Source: an uncultured Selenomonadales bacterium
Lineage (GTDB): Bacteria; Bacillota; Negativicutes; Selenomonadales; Selenomonadaceae
DNA length: 64,000 nt
Assembly (NCBI GenBank): GCA_900321035.1
Contig: ONUH01000001.1
Span: 1-64,000, forward strand
Reading direction: 5' to 3'
Shown: positions 1 to 8,150 of the stretch, piece by piece
Layout: each line of letters starts with the position of its first letter
Position numbering within the stretch: the first letter of the stretch is position 1
Notes under the pieces: generated by a model
The model's input: the letters and a program-made list of their open reading frames with translations, nothing else
Databases searched by the model: none
Told to the model about the DNA's origin: nothing
Program-made: the position numbers and the translations under genes

Positions 1-18
1 AAGAATCAATTTGAAAAA

Positions 19-53
19 CGGCCTCACTCCGTTTGAGATTCGGAGCAAGGCCG
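19..53. repeat. Imperfect hairpin at left edge
   Basis: Two arms (19-31 and 41-53) match at 11 of 13 positions around a 9-nt loop. Read on the minus strand the second arm is followed by GTTTTTC, as in a terminator; on the plus strand there is no good T-tract. No minus-strand gene reads into it from the right, so it is either the end of a gene to the left of the window or a bidirectional structure. Function is uncertain. Confidence 0.4.
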
Positions 54-203
54 CCTAAGTTTACGATATTCTATGACAGGGGTTTATTTTTTTGTCTACC
101 CTTTGGGGAACAGTCCAGCTCACTATTGGGCAGGGGGAGTTTTTGTTTCTATAACAAAAAAATTGCAATGAATACGCAAGCTTCCTTTTATTTTTAAAAA
201 AAA

Positions 204-213
204 TGTGTATAAT
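204..213 (+). promoter_or_regulatory. Extended -10 promoter upstream of prfC
   Basis: A consensus TATAAT lies at 208-213, preceded by TGTG, which fits an extended -10 element. The -35 region is AT-rich without a clear TTGACA. It is placed correctly for a short leader before the prfC Shine-Dalgarno sequence at about 233-237. Confidence 0.45.
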
Positions 214-246
214 AGGAAAGACTTATATTGAAAAGGAGAAAAAGTT

Positions 247-1863
247 TTGGGCGAACAATTACAGCAGGAAATCAAACGAAGGAGAACCTTCGCCATCATT
301 TCGCACCCGGATGCAGGAAAGACAACCTTGACAGAAAAGCTTCTTTTATATGGAGGAGCGATTCATCTGGCCGGGTCGATTAAATCCCGCAAGACACAGC
401 GTCACGCCGTGTCCGATTGGATGGAAATTGAAAAACAACGTGGCATTTCCGTAACGTCGAGCGTGCTGCAGTTCGATTACGGCGGATGCCGGATCAATAT
501 TCTTGACACGCCGGGCCATCAGGATTTCAGCGAGGATACATACCGCACGCTGATGGCAGTGGACAGCGCTGTCATGGTGCTCGACGCTGCAAAAGGCGTC
601 GAAACACAGACTAAAAAGCTGTTCAAAGTGTGCAAAGAACGACGGATTCCCATTTTCACGTTTGTCAATAAACTTGACCGTTTCGGAAAAGCTCCGATAG
701 ATTTAATGGACGAATTAGAGAACGTATTGGGAATCCGTTCCTGCCCGATGAATTGGCCGGTTGGTTCTGACGGACGCTATCGCGGCGTCTATGATCGACA
801 GACAAAAATGGTAGAGCTTTTCGCGGCGGATGAAACACACGGACAGGAAACGAGAACGTCCCAAAAATATGAACTTGACGCGCCGGAATTGCGCTCGGCT
901 CTTGACGAAGAAACATACCAGGCTCTCCTCGACGATATCACCCTCCTTGACGAAGCAGGGGAAGCGTTTGACGAGGAAAAGATTGCCTGCGGCGAATTAA
1001 CGCCGATGTTTTTCGGTTCAGCAATGACGAATTTCGGCGTGCAAAACTTCCTGGAGGAATATCTCCGTCTTGCGCCTCCGCCCGCTGTCCGTGCGTCGTC
1101 GGACGGGGACATTCAGCCGGCAGACGAACGGTTTTCCGCGTTCGTTTTTAAGATTCAGGCGAATATGAATCCGGCGCATCGCGACCGACTGGCGTTTATT
1201 CGTATCGTATCCGGAAAATTCGAACGCAATATGAACGTCTGGCATGCTGCCTCCGATAAGGTTATCAAGCTGGCGCAGCCGCAGCAATTTTTGGCGCAGG
1301 ATCGTCAGATTATCGATGAAGCGTGGCCGGGGGACATCGTTGGGCTTTTCGATCCCGGCGTTTTCGGCATCGGGGACACCCTTTCCGACGAATCGCATAA
1401 ATTCCGTTTTGCCGATTTTCCGGTATTTCCTCCGGAAAAATTTGCGCGCGTACAGGCGAAAGACACAATGAAACGCAAGCAATTTGTCAAAGGCGTGGAG
1501 CAGCTGACCCAGGAAGGCGCAATCCAGCTCTTCCGTCAGGCGGGCGCGGGTATCGAGTCGTATATCGTCGGAACTGTCGGCACTTTGCAGTTCGACGTGC
1601 TAACATATCGGCTCAAAAACGAATACGGCGTCGACATCGAATTGGTCATGCAGCCGTTCGAGGTTGCCCGTTGGCTGACGTACCCGGACGAAAAGCCGGT
1701 CACACCAGAGTCCCTTCGCGGTGCAGATCGGGGCATGTTCGTTTACGACAGAAACGATAGGCCTGTGCTTCTTGTCAATAATGAATGGTCATTGGGATGG
1801 ATCACGGACAATAACCCGTCTTTGCAAATGCATTCCGTCCCGCCGGACCGAAAGGAAATCTGA
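247..1863 (+). CDS. prfC: Peptide chain release factor 3
   Basis: RF3 is a translational GTPase of the cytosol that removes RF1 or RF2 from the ribosome after peptide release. The N-terminal G domain has the P-loop HPDAGKTTLTEKLL, the switch region KQRGISVTSS, the DTPGHQDF motif and NKLDR, followed by the RF3-specific beta-barrel and C-terminal domains. At 538 residues it is close to the usual length of about 530. The start is TTG at 247, chosen because AGGAG lies 8-12 nt upstream and the conserved sequence begins at once. It appears to be monocistronic; the next gene has its own promoter. Identification is secure. Confidence 0.97.
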   Translation: MGEQLQQEIKRRRTFAIISHPDAGKTTLTEKLLLYGGAIHLAGSIKSRKTQRHAVSDWMEIEKQRGISVTSSVLQFDYGGCRINILDTPGHQDFSEDTYRTLMAVDSAVMVLDAAKGVETQTKKLFKVCKERRIPIFTFVNKLDRFGKAPIDLMDELENVLGIRSCPMNWPVGSDGRYRGVYDRQTKMVELFAADETHGQETRTSQKYELDAPELRSALDEETYQALLDDITLLDEAGEAFDEEKIACGELTPMFFGSAMTNFGVQNFLEEYLRLAPPPAVRASSDGDIQPADERFSAFVFKIQANMNPAHRDRLAFIRIVSGKFERNMNVWHAASDKVIKLAQPQQFLAQDRQIIDEAWPGDIVGLFDPGVFGIGDTLSDESHKFRFADFPVFPPEKFARVQAKDTMKRKQFVKGVEQLTQEGAIQLFRQAGAGIESYIVGTVGTLQFDVLTYRLKNEYGVDIELVMQPFEVARWLTYPDEKPVTPESLRGADRGMFVYDRNDRPVLLVNNEWSLGWITDNNPSLQMHSVPPDRKEI

Positions 1864-1983
1864 GCAACCAATAAGGAATTGACGGACACACGTCCTTTTA
1901 TGCCTTTGCCTCATATTTTTTCGTCAGACATGGCTTTATATAGGGACATATTCAATTATTTCCTGAAAGAATCCTGTAGATAT

Positions 1984-2012
1984 TTGCTTTTTGAGGACTG
2001 TTCACGTATACT
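1984..2012 (+). promoter_or_regulatory. Promoter of envelope operon
   Basis: TTGCTT (1984-1989), a 17-nt spacer and TATACT (2007-2012) form a good sigma-A-type promoter. The predicted transcript starts near 2019, about 27 nt before a 9-codon upstream ORF. Confidence 0.6.
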
Positions 2013-2045
2013 ATTAAAAGCTGCTAAGGGTTGGAGGCGGTTCTC

Positions 2046-2075
2046 ATGAAGGAAAGGCAGAGAAATAGCATATGA
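2046..2075 (+). CDS. 9-codon upstream ORF (MKERQRNSI)
   Basis: This tiny ORF has the best ribosome-binding site of the leader: GGAGG at 2033-2037 with 8-nt spacing to its ATG. Its TGA stop (2073-2075) overlaps the ATG of the next gene (2072-2074) in a different frame. The downstream start has only a weak, distant AGG, so its translation probably depends on ribosomes terminating here. The peptide has no recognised function; the arrangement suggests translational coupling. Confidence 0.45.
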   Translation: MKERQRNSI

Positions 2076-2377
2076 GCCACAGAAAACATGCAAATCGTCC
2101 GCAGCCGATTCCCGTGCCGGAAACATCTGAGGTACCCGACAAGGAAGAAAAGAAGAAATCGCCCCTTGATTTATTCCGAAGATTATTCAAATGGATTCAT
2201 CCGCTTGATTTTGTCATCATGATTGTCGGGGGCATTGTGATTTCTAAAGTCGATTTTTCCAACGTCACGCTTATCGACGTCATCTACATGACCTCATATC
2301 TCATGTGGTTTCTGTTCCTGCTCGTCCGTATCTATTTCATACGGCTGAACCGGAACTTTGACGGGAAGGACAATTAA
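2072..2377 (+). CDS. Small two-helix membrane protein, unknown
   Basis: A 101-residue protein that I do not recognise. The first 40 residues are polar and proline- and lysine-rich (PIPVPETSEVPDKEEKKK), followed by two hydrophobic segments at about 46-60 and 69-91, so it is probably a membrane protein with a cytoplasmic basic tail. It is the first gene of a run encoding surface hydrolases and lipoproteins, with its stop 4 nt before the next start. Translation is probably coupled to the 9-codon ORF that overlaps its start. The reading frame is well supported by context; the function is unknown. Confidence 0.7.
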   Translation: MSHRKHANRPQPIPVPETSEVPDKEEKKKSPLDLFRRLFKWIHPLDFVIMIVGGIVISKVDFSNVTLIDVIYMTSYLMWFLFLLVRIYFIRLNRNFDGKDN

Positions 2378-2381
2378 CGAC

Positions 2382-3317
2382 ATGCGAAAAGCTGTCTGGA
2401 TTCTTTTTTTGGCGTTATTTTCAGCTCTTTTCACCGCGTGCGGATTTCCAATGGATTGGTTGGGGAATAGGGGATTGTCTTCTCCGCAGCCGCAGGAATC
2501 GGGCGTCATGATCAAGATATTGGCCATCGGACAAGGCGACGCGATATTGATTCGCACGCCGGAACAAACAGTAATGGTTGATACCGGAGACTCCAGTGAA
2601 ATTCATCGGCTTCGCTACGCCTTGAAGAAAGAAGGCGTACGCCGATTGGACAAGTTGATTATCACGCATCCTCATCGCGACCATCTCGGAGGCGCGGCGG
2701 AAATTTTCCGCCTGTGTGACGTCAAAGCAGTTTACGACAACGGCCAGCCGACTACGACGAATATTTATCGGGAGTACCTGAAAACAATTCAAAAGAAAAA
2801 GATACCATATCAGCCCCTTCGGGACGGAGACAACCTTGACTTAGGTGGTGGAGCTTCGCTTCATGTACTGAGCCCGACGCAACAGATGGTAGACGAACGG
2901 GGCATGCAAAACGGCAAGCTGAACCTGAATTTAAATTCGCTTGTCATACGTATAGAATACGGGGATTTTTCGATGATGCTGACCGGCGACGCGGAAATCC
3001 CGACAGAAGAAGGCATTTTGAAGAGGCATGAGATTGAAGAACTTCGATGCCGCATATTGAAGGCCGGCCATCATGGAAGCAAAACCGCCTCCTGCGAGTC
3101 GTTCCTGCAAGCGGTCGATGCCGACGACGTACTGATTTCCTGTGGAGAAAACAACGATTATCACGATCCGCACCCGTCCGTGCTGAACAGATACAAAGCT
3201 CACGAAATGAATTATTATCGTACCGATAAAAATGGAACGATTACGGTTCGAACAGACGGAAAAACCTATACCGTGCAGCCGGAACGCGGAGAAAAAAACG
3301 AAACAACTGTGGAATAA
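2382..3317 (+). CDS. ComEC-like metallo-beta-lactamase lipoprotein
   Basis: A secreted lipoprotein with a metallo-beta-lactamase fold like the C-terminal hydrolase domain of ComEC/Rec2. The signal peptide ends in a lipobox (LFTAC, lipidated Cys at residue 20). Metal-binding motifs are visible: HPHRDHLGG, LTGDAE and KAGHHGS. Length is 311 residues. The frame opens earlier at a TTG (2358) inside the preceding gene, but ATG 2382 gives a proper signal peptide and has GGAAGG upstream. Stand-alone proteins of this family are thought to be extracellular phosphodiesterases or nucleases; the substrate is unknown. It sits next to a DUF3006 gene, a common pairing in Firmicutes. The fold is secure, the activity inferred. 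Confidence 0.88.
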   Translation: MRKAVWILFLALFSALFTACGFPMDWLGNRGLSSPQPQESGVMIKILAIGQGDAILIRTPEQTVMVDTGDSSEIHRLRYALKKEGVRRLDKLIITHPHRDHLGGAAEIFRLCDVKAVYDNGQPTTTNIYREYLKTIQKKKIPYQPLRDGDNLDLGGGASLHVLSPTQQMVDERGMQNGKLNLNLNSLVIRIEYGDFSMMLTGDAEIPTEEGILKRHEIEELRCRILKAGHHGSKTASCESFLQAVDADDVLISCGENNDYHDPHPSVLNRYKAHEMNYYRTDKNGTITVRTDGKTYTVQPERGEKNETTVE

Positions 3318-3334
3318 AAGTGGGGAAGAGCAAT

Positions 3335-3553
3335 ATGACGATGGCGGTGATTGACCGTTTTGAAGGTGAAAACGCAGTGCTGCTTGTAGGAAAAAACGAG
3401 CAGCAGGTAATTTTCCCGACGTCGGAACTTCCAAAAAACTTGAATGAAGGGGACTATTTGCGCATGAATATTTCATTCGACGCAGAAGCGACAAAAAACG
3501 CACTGAATGAATCGGCGTCTTTACTTAATAAGATAGGGGGGAATCGACCGTGA
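3335..3553 (+). CDS. DUF3006 family protein
   Basis: A 72-residue protein starting MTMAVIDRFEGENAVLL, the hallmark of DUF3006 proteins, which have a short beta-rich fold (VIDRFEG, then an acidic or polar second half). The function of the family is unknown, but it repeatedly occurs beside or fused to ComEC-like metallo-beta-lactamases, as here. I chose ATG 3335 over an upstream GTG (3320) because GGGGAAGAG precedes it with suitable spacing and family members begin just before VIDR. The stop overlaps the next gene by 4 nt (GTGA), indicating coupled translation. Confidence 0.8.
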   Translation: MTMAVIDRFEGENAVLLVGKNEQQVIFPTSELPKNLNEGDYLRMNISFDAEATKNALNESASLLNKIGGNRP

Positions 3554-4605
3554 AAAACATGAGCTGCCGACAACAGCTGCTTTGGCTTGTCGTTTTCTGC
3601 CTGTGGTTGATTCCTTCGCTGGCTTTGGCAGCCCCCACACGAAGAGTGACCTCCTTCCAGTCGCAGGTAGTCACGGAGGGTCGGCAAAGCTTTCTGCGTA
3701 TCGAAATCGGAATGAACGGTCCGATTAACGATTATGTAGTGAAAGGCGACGGAATCCTGAATCCGAACCGATTGACCATTGACGTCGATCATGCGGAGAA
3801 AGGCGACGTCCGCTCAGAAATACTATTAGACAGGCAGTACGCGAAAACGCTCCGTTTTCTGGAAACTGGAAAAAAGCTTCGTATCACGGTAGGAATGCAA
3901 ACCCCAGCGGAAGAACGCAATTATCGTGTTTATACGCTGGAAAAAGACCGGCGCGCCGGAAAGCCGCATCGTTTGATTATTGAGCTTTACGGTGAAGGCG
4001 GGCGCCGAGGGCATGTAGCTGGTCTGAAGGGACGCACGATTGTCATCGACCCCGGCCACGGCGGTTCAGATACAGGAGCCATCGGCGTCGGAGGTCTTCG
4101 CGAAAAAGACATTACGCTAGAAGTATCACAGAAAGTCAGGGATATTCTTGAAAATTCAGGCGTCACCGTCGTAATGACACGCGAGGATGACCGGGATGTT
4201 TACGGCCCGACGGCCACCGACTCACAGGAACTTCAGGCGCGTGTTAATTATGGAAGCTATACGCCGAATGTTGACGTATTTTTAAGTATTCATTGTAATG
4301 CGTATACAAGTGCTTCATCGAACGGTACCGAAACTTATTATTATCCTAAAACATGGCTTGACGCCCTGTTGGCGAAAAATCTCCAGGAAGGAATGATCCT
4401 GCATGGTGATCGGCGGGATCGTGGGGTACATGAAGCGCGCTTTTACGTTTGCCGCCATTCTTTAATGCCTGCCGCTTTAGTCGAGCTTGCTTTCATCACC
4501 AATTATGTGGAAGGCAATCTACTGGCAGACGAAGATTTCCAAGATGAAATGGCACAGGGAATTGCGGAAGGGCTTGCGAATTATTTCGCAGCCAGTGGTA
4601 CCTGA
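3550..4605 (+). CDS. N-acetylmuramoyl-L-alanine amidase with AMIN domain
   Basis: An exported peptidoglycan hydrolase that cleaves the amide bond between muramic acid and the stem peptide. Residues 1-28 form a signal peptide ending ALA-AP. An AMIN domain (about 30-140) probably localises the enzyme to septal or envelope sites. The zinc amidase_3 domain follows (about 165-345), with DPGHGGSDTGA, GLREKD, SIHCNA and the catalytic Glu in ALVELAFITN. The start is GTG at 3550 after GGGGGGAA, overlapping the DUF3006 stop. The architecture resembles AmiC of diderm bacteria. No regulatory linker helix is obvious in the catalytic domain. Family assignment is secure; which cell-division step it serves is inferred. 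Confidence 0.93.
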   Translation: MKNMSCRQQLLWLVVFCLWLIPSLALAAPTRRVTSFQSQVVTEGRQSFLRIEIGMNGPINDYVVKGDGILNPNRLTIDVDHAEKGDVRSEILLDRQYAKTLRFLETGKKLRITVGMQTPAEERNYRVYTLEKDRRAGKPHRLIIELYGEGGRRGHVAGLKGRTIVIDPGHGGSDTGAIGVGGLREKDITLEVSQKVRDILENSGVTVVMTREDDRDVYGPTATDSQELQARVNYGSYTPNVDVFLSIHCNAYTSASSNGTETYYYPKTWLDALLAKNLQEGMILHGDRRDRGVHEARFYVCRHSLMPAALVELAFITNYVEGNLLADEDFQDEMAQGIAEGLANYFAASGT

Positions 4606-4638
4606 TTAAAGAAAACACAGAACAGAGGGCGATGCATA

Positions 4639-5214
4639 ATGATGAAGACAAGAAGCGCAACGTTGGTTGCCTTGATGACGGCCGTACTGCTTTTGTCGGC
4701 AGGATGCGACGAAGAGAAAAAAACGGGGCAGGTACAGAATCCTCCTGCGGCAACTAATCAACAGACGAAGAATCCTGTTGCCCCGGAAAACCAAAAAATC
4801 GTATCCACCCAAACGGAAATCAAGCTCTATTTCCCCAATGAAGCGGGCGACGGCTTACAGCCTGTGAAAGTCAACGTACCCTCCGACGACAAATATACGC
4901 AGGCTGCGAAAGAACTTATCGCCGGAACGAAAGAGCCGGGACTTATCAATATTTTCCCGAAAGGCGTCACGGTTCGCAGCGTGAAAGTAACCGGCAATCT
5001 TGTGACTGTAGATTTCAGCAAAGAACTGACGCACAAATTCGTAGGCGGCTCCACCGGCGAACAGATGCTTGTCAGCGCCCTTGTAAATACGATGACGGAA
5101 TTTCCCGAGATTGAGCGCGTGCTGATTACGGTAGAAGGGGAGCGTATCGAAACCATTGCCGGACATCTTGACACCAGCGAGCCTTTCACAAGGCCGACTG
5201 GGTTGGTGCAATAA
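4639..5214 (+). CDS. GerMN-domain lipoprotein
   Basis: A 191-residue lipoprotein. The signal peptide ends in the lipobox LSAGC. A low-complexity linker rich in Gln, Asn and Pro (to about residue 55) leads into a GerMN domain (about 60-175), recognised by LYFPNEAGDGL at its start and the AAKELIAGT and VDFSKEL segments. GerMN domains occur in the spore protein GerM but also in many non-sporulating envelope proteins, so this does not prove sporulation. It follows the amidase at 33 nt and ends the operon. A role in envelope or peptidoglycan maintenance is inferred from context. Confidence 0.85.
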   Translation: MMKTRSATLVALMTAVLLLSAGCDEEKKTGQVQNPPAATNQQTKNPVAPENQKIVSTQTEIKLYFPNEAGDGLQPVKVNVPSDDKYTQAAKELIAGTKEPGLINIFPKGVTVRSVKVTGNLVTVDFSKELTHKFVGGSTGEQMLVSALVNTMTEFPEIERVLITVEGERIETIAGHLDTSEPFTRPTGLVQ

Positions 5215-5247
5215 AGAAATATAACGTGTTCTAAAACCAAATATATA

Positions 5248-5280
5248 TTACTTCCGATAAGTATAAATTATCGGAAGTAA
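5248..5280. repeat. 13-bp perfect inverted repeat
   Basis: Perfect 13-bp arms (5248-5260 and 5268-5280) surround a 7-nt loop. The stem is AT-rich and is not followed by a T-tract, so it is not a standard terminator. It lies just before a normal bidirectional terminator in the convergent gap. It may stabilise the 3' end of the transcript. Confidence 0.6.
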
Positions 5281-5290
5281 ATAAAACCAT

Positions 5291-5334
5291 AAAAGAAGCC
5301 GGTTGCTCACATGGATTGCAGCCGACTTCTTTTA
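5291..5334. terminator. Bidirectional terminator
   Basis: Arms 5291-5306 and 5318-5333 pair almost fully (two G-U pairs), with an A-tract on the left and T-tract on the right. It serves the GerMN gene on the plus strand and the aminotransferase on the minus strand. Confidence 0.8.
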
Positions 5335-5353
5335 TTATGTGCTTATATTAAGT

Positions 5354-6595
5354 TTAAATTGCGTCTTGCGCTTTCTTTATCTTTTCCGCCATGCCGTGCA
5401 TTTTTGCAATCGGAACCGCGCAAACGGCCACGCGTACGCCCATTTTCAACGGAACCGCAAAAATCAGGTCGTCGTGCAGTTTATTGCAAACCGCGCTTGG
5501 ATCCGCCGCCGGAATCGAGATAAAGAATCCGGCCTTATACGGCAGCGCATTCAATTTGCACGCTTTCGCTTCATCCATGAAAATAGCGCCGCGCTTGCGA
5601 ATCGTCTGATAAAGTTCTTCCCGCTCCTTCTCAAATTGAGCGAGGAGCGCCGCGTCTTGTTGTATCTTGGTCAAGACGGTCATCGCCCCGCGGTTGATGT
5701 TCGACCAGGTCGCGCGGCTGGAGAATTTCACGATCTGCGCGAACTCGTCAATCACGGCCTTGCTCGAGGACAGACCGATAATCGCGCCCGTGCGCTGCCC
5801 GTACATCGTATATCCCTTCGACATGCTGAACGCGAACATAATCAACATGTTGTCGGGAAGCCCGCCGAATTGTTTCATGAATTTCCGCGCTTCATTTTTT
5901 TCGCCCGCATAGTCGATATAAGCGACGTCCACGAGAATACTGACCTTCTTGTCGCCTTTCTTAGCTTCCGTCTTGCAGACGTCAAGCACCTGCGCCCAAT
6001 CTTCCTCCGAGAGACTGTAGCCTGTCGGATTATGCGCCGGCGTATTGATAATAATCAACAAAGAATTTTGTTTTTTGAGAAGGCTCTCGACTTTGTCGCG
6101 GAAGCTGTTGATATTGAAATTCTGATGCTCATCAAAGAGCTGATACGTAGTCAGCTTGCGGCCGCCCTCCCGGCACAACGCACTGTATGGCCCCCAATAC
6201 CAATCAGAGGTCAATACCTCATCCCCAATTTCGGAATAATCCGCAATCGCATGATGCACTGCCCCCGTTCCGCCGGCCGTAGCCACAGCCGCCACATATC
6301 CGTCCGGCTTCTGGTCGGCAAACGTCAGACCCTGTACCGCATTCAAGTAATCCGGCAAGCCCGCAATCGGCGCGTAATCGATGACGTCCGTCATCGGCAA
6401 AGAACGGAACACCTTTTCCATCGTGGGAATGCAGGCGAGCTTTTCCTGCTCGTCAATAATGGCGCCAATTGTCGCGTTGGTAACTTTTTCCGCACCATAT
6501 TTCGCAGTCGCGGCCTTCGCCGCGGCGCTCGCTCCAAAAATCGCGTCGCTCAGATTCTTTCCAACGGCATGAGCCGCCGCCATACTCGTTTGCAT
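5354..6595 (-). CDS. Class I/II PLP-dependent aminotransferase
   Basis: A 413-residue fold-type I aminotransferase, cytosolic. Visible motifs are the substrate-side NTPAHNPTG, the DVAYIDYAG segment that holds the cofactor-contacting Asp and Tyr, and the PLP lysine in SMSKGYTMYGQRTGA. The sequence resembles the aspartate/aromatic aminotransferase group, but the amino donor cannot be read from sequence. AAAGGGG precedes the ATG. It lies downstream of lysC in the same direction with a gap of about 105 nt, so co-expression and a role in aspartate-derived or aromatic amino-acid metabolism are possible. Family is secure, specificity open. Confidence 0.9.
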   Translation of the reverse strand: MQTSMAAAHAVGKNLSDAIFGASAAAKAATAKYGAEKVTNATIGAIIDEQEKLACIPTMEKVFRSLPMTDVIDYAPIAGLPDYLNAVQGLTFADQKPDGYVAAVATAGGTGAVHHAIADYSEIGDEVLTSDWYWGPYSALCREGGRKLTTYQLFDEHQNFNINSFRDKVESLLKKQNSLLIIINTPAHNPTGYSLSEEDWAQVLDVCKTEAKKGDKKVSILVDVAYIDYAGEKNEARKFMKQFGGLPDNMLIMFAFSMSKGYTMYGQRTGAIIGLSSSKAVIDEFAQIVKFSSRATWSNINRGAMTVLTKIQQDAALLAQFEKEREELYQTIRKRGAIFMDEAKACKLNALPYKAGFFISIPAADPSAVCNKLHDDLIFAVPLKMGVRVAVCAVPIAKMHGMAEKIKKAQDAI

Positions 6596-6700
6596 TTTGA
6601 AAACCCCTTTGCAACAATATTAAATCATTAAACAAGCAATAGATTCTACCAATGTTTTAATAATCCTGCGATATTTGAAATGTATACAATATATTATCAA

Positions 6701-7933
6701 TCAGTCTTTTTTCGGAAAAAATTCGTTATGAATCGCATTAACGGCTTCTTTTATAGCAGAGGCTTTCACCAAGCAGGAAATGCTGATTTCGGAAGTGCTG
6801 ATCACGTCAATATTGATATTCGCTTCAGCCAAAGCTCCAAACATCCTTGCGGCAATGCCAGGATTGCCAAGCATCCCTACGCCTACGATGGACACTTTCG
6901 CGACGTCGTCTTCGACAAGAACGGCGATGGCGTTCAAATCATTCGCCACCTTATCGACAATCGGACGTGCCTTCGAAAGATCATCTGCGGCAATCGTGAA
7001 GACCATATCCGTAATATTGTTTTCAATGTTTCGGATACTCTGGACAATCATATCCACAACGATATGAGCCTCCGCCAAAGTGGAGAAAATCTGATGGGCA
7101 ATTCCCGGATTGTTCGGAATACCAAGAACCGCTATTTTGACGACTTTTTCGTCATGTGCCACGCCTCGAATAACAAATTCTTTTTCTTCCATCGTATATG
7201 CCTCCCTAATCATTGTGCCAGGTTTTGTCGTAAATGTCGAACGTACATGGATAGGTATATTAAAATGCTTGCCCATCTCAACCGAACGCGGCTGCATGAC
7301 GCCTGCGCCGAGACGCGCCATCTCCAGCATTTCATCGTATGTGATTTCCTTCATGCGGCGCGCATCCGGAGCAATACGCGGGTCTGCCGAATAAATGCCG
7401 TCCACGTCCGTATAGATTTCACAACTGTCTGCCTTGAGCGCGCCGGCAAGCGCGACCGCTGACGTATCCGAACCGCCGCGTCCCAGAGTGACTGGGTCGC
7501 CCAAGATATCGACGCCTTGGAAGCCTGCCACTATGACGACATTTCCGTTATTGAGTTCCTCTTTCACACGTTGGGGTTGAATATCAAGAATCTTCCCTTT
7601 CGTATGCACAGAATTTGTGTGCATACCCGCCTGTGCGCCAGTCAAAGAAATCGCTTTTTGCCCCAGGCTGCGAAAAGCCATAGTCAGCAATGCGATAGAA
7701 ACCTGCTCGCCGGTGGTGAGCAGCATATCCATTTCCCGCTCAAAACGGTACGGATCGTTATCAATCTGTTTTGCCAGCGCGATCAAATCATCCGTCGTGT
7801 CCCCCATGGCCGATACAACCATGACAATTTGGTCATTCGGCTCCTTTTCGGCCAAGATTCGTTTTGCCACAGCAAGTATTTTTTCCGTGCTTCCAACCGA
7901 ACTGCCGCCGAATTTTTTCACAATCAGGCTCAT
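6701..7933 (-). CDS. lysC: Aspartate kinase
   Basis: Phosphorylates L-aspartate at the first step of lysine, methionine and threonine synthesis. The N-terminal amino-acid kinase domain starts LIVKKFGGSSVG and contains GRGGSDTSAVALA and the TDVDGIYSADPR substrate segment. Two ACT domains form the C-terminal third (about 260-405), for allosteric feedback. At 410 residues it is a monofunctional enzyme, not fused to homoserine dehydrogenase. It has its own strong promoter at 8032-8060 and a leader of about 90 nt, too short for a lysine riboswitch. The inhibitory amino acid cannot be deduced. Confidence 0.97.
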   Translation of the reverse strand: MSLIVKKFGGSSVGSTEKILAVAKRILAEKEPNDQIVMVVSAMGDTTDDLIALAKQIDNDPYRFEREMDMLLTTGEQVSIALLTMAFRSLGQKAISLTGAQAGMHTNSVHTKGKILDIQPQRVKEELNNGNVVIVAGFQGVDILGDPVTLGRGGSDTSAVALAGALKADSCEIYTDVDGIYSADPRIAPDARRMKEITYDEMLEMARLGAGVMQPRSVEMGKHFNIPIHVRSTFTTKPGTMIREAYTMEEKEFVIRGVAHDEKVVKIAVLGIPNNPGIAHQIFSTLAEAHIVVDMIVQSIRNIENNITDMVFTIAADDLSKARPIVDKVANDLNAIAVLVEDDVAKVSIVGVGMLGNPGIAARMFGALAEANINIDVISTSEISISCLVKASAIKEAVNAIHNEFFPKKD

Positions 7934-8031
7934 ATCGTTCCTCCTATAGAAACAGATTTTTAAGCGGATGCGTTTCCTTTCAGAAAAGACATTTATTTTA
8001 TCCGCTCTTAGTTTTCCACAAATTTCGCTCC

Positions 8032-8060
8032 ATTATACAATGATTTTCTGTGTTTGTCCA
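8032..8060 (-). promoter_or_regulatory. lysC promoter
   Basis: On the minus strand TGGACA, a 17-nt spacer and TATAAT form a near-consensus promoter about 90 nt upstream of lysC. A short inverted repeat (CTGTG/CACAG, 8048-8063) surrounds the -35 box and could be an operator, though it is short. Confidence 0.75.
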
Positions 8061-8101
8061 CAGCGGAACCGCCGTCTCAACATGTATACAATAAGATTCC
8101 A

Positions 8102-8140
8102 AAAAGAAAAGACGCCGTCAAAAACTCAACAGCGTCAAAA
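8102..8140 (-). terminator. Terminator after tRNA-Arg
   Basis: An 8-bp stem (8111-8118 with 8129-8136, one G-U pair) is followed on the minus strand by TTTTCTTTTT. It lies 11 nt after the tRNA-Arg 3' end and separates it from lysC. Confidence 0.8.
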
Positions 8141-8150
8141 CTTACAAATA

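Noticed and set aside
1864-1900. GGAC-ACAC-GTCC-TTTT as prfC terminator
   Set aside because: A stem of only 4 bp with a short T-run; too weak to call.
4639-5214. GerMN domain as evidence for sporulation
   Set aside because: GerMN domains are common in non-sporulating envelope lipoproteins, and no other sporulation gene is in the window.
5303-6631. 442-residue plus-strand open frame opposite the aminotransferase
   Set aside because: It is the antisense shadow of a gene with all PLP motifs, has no ribosome site, and its translation is Arg/His-rich without any domain.
7934-8031. Lysine riboswitch before lysC
   Set aside because: The leader from the mapped-by-eye promoter is about 90 nt, too short, and no lysine-box pattern is visible.
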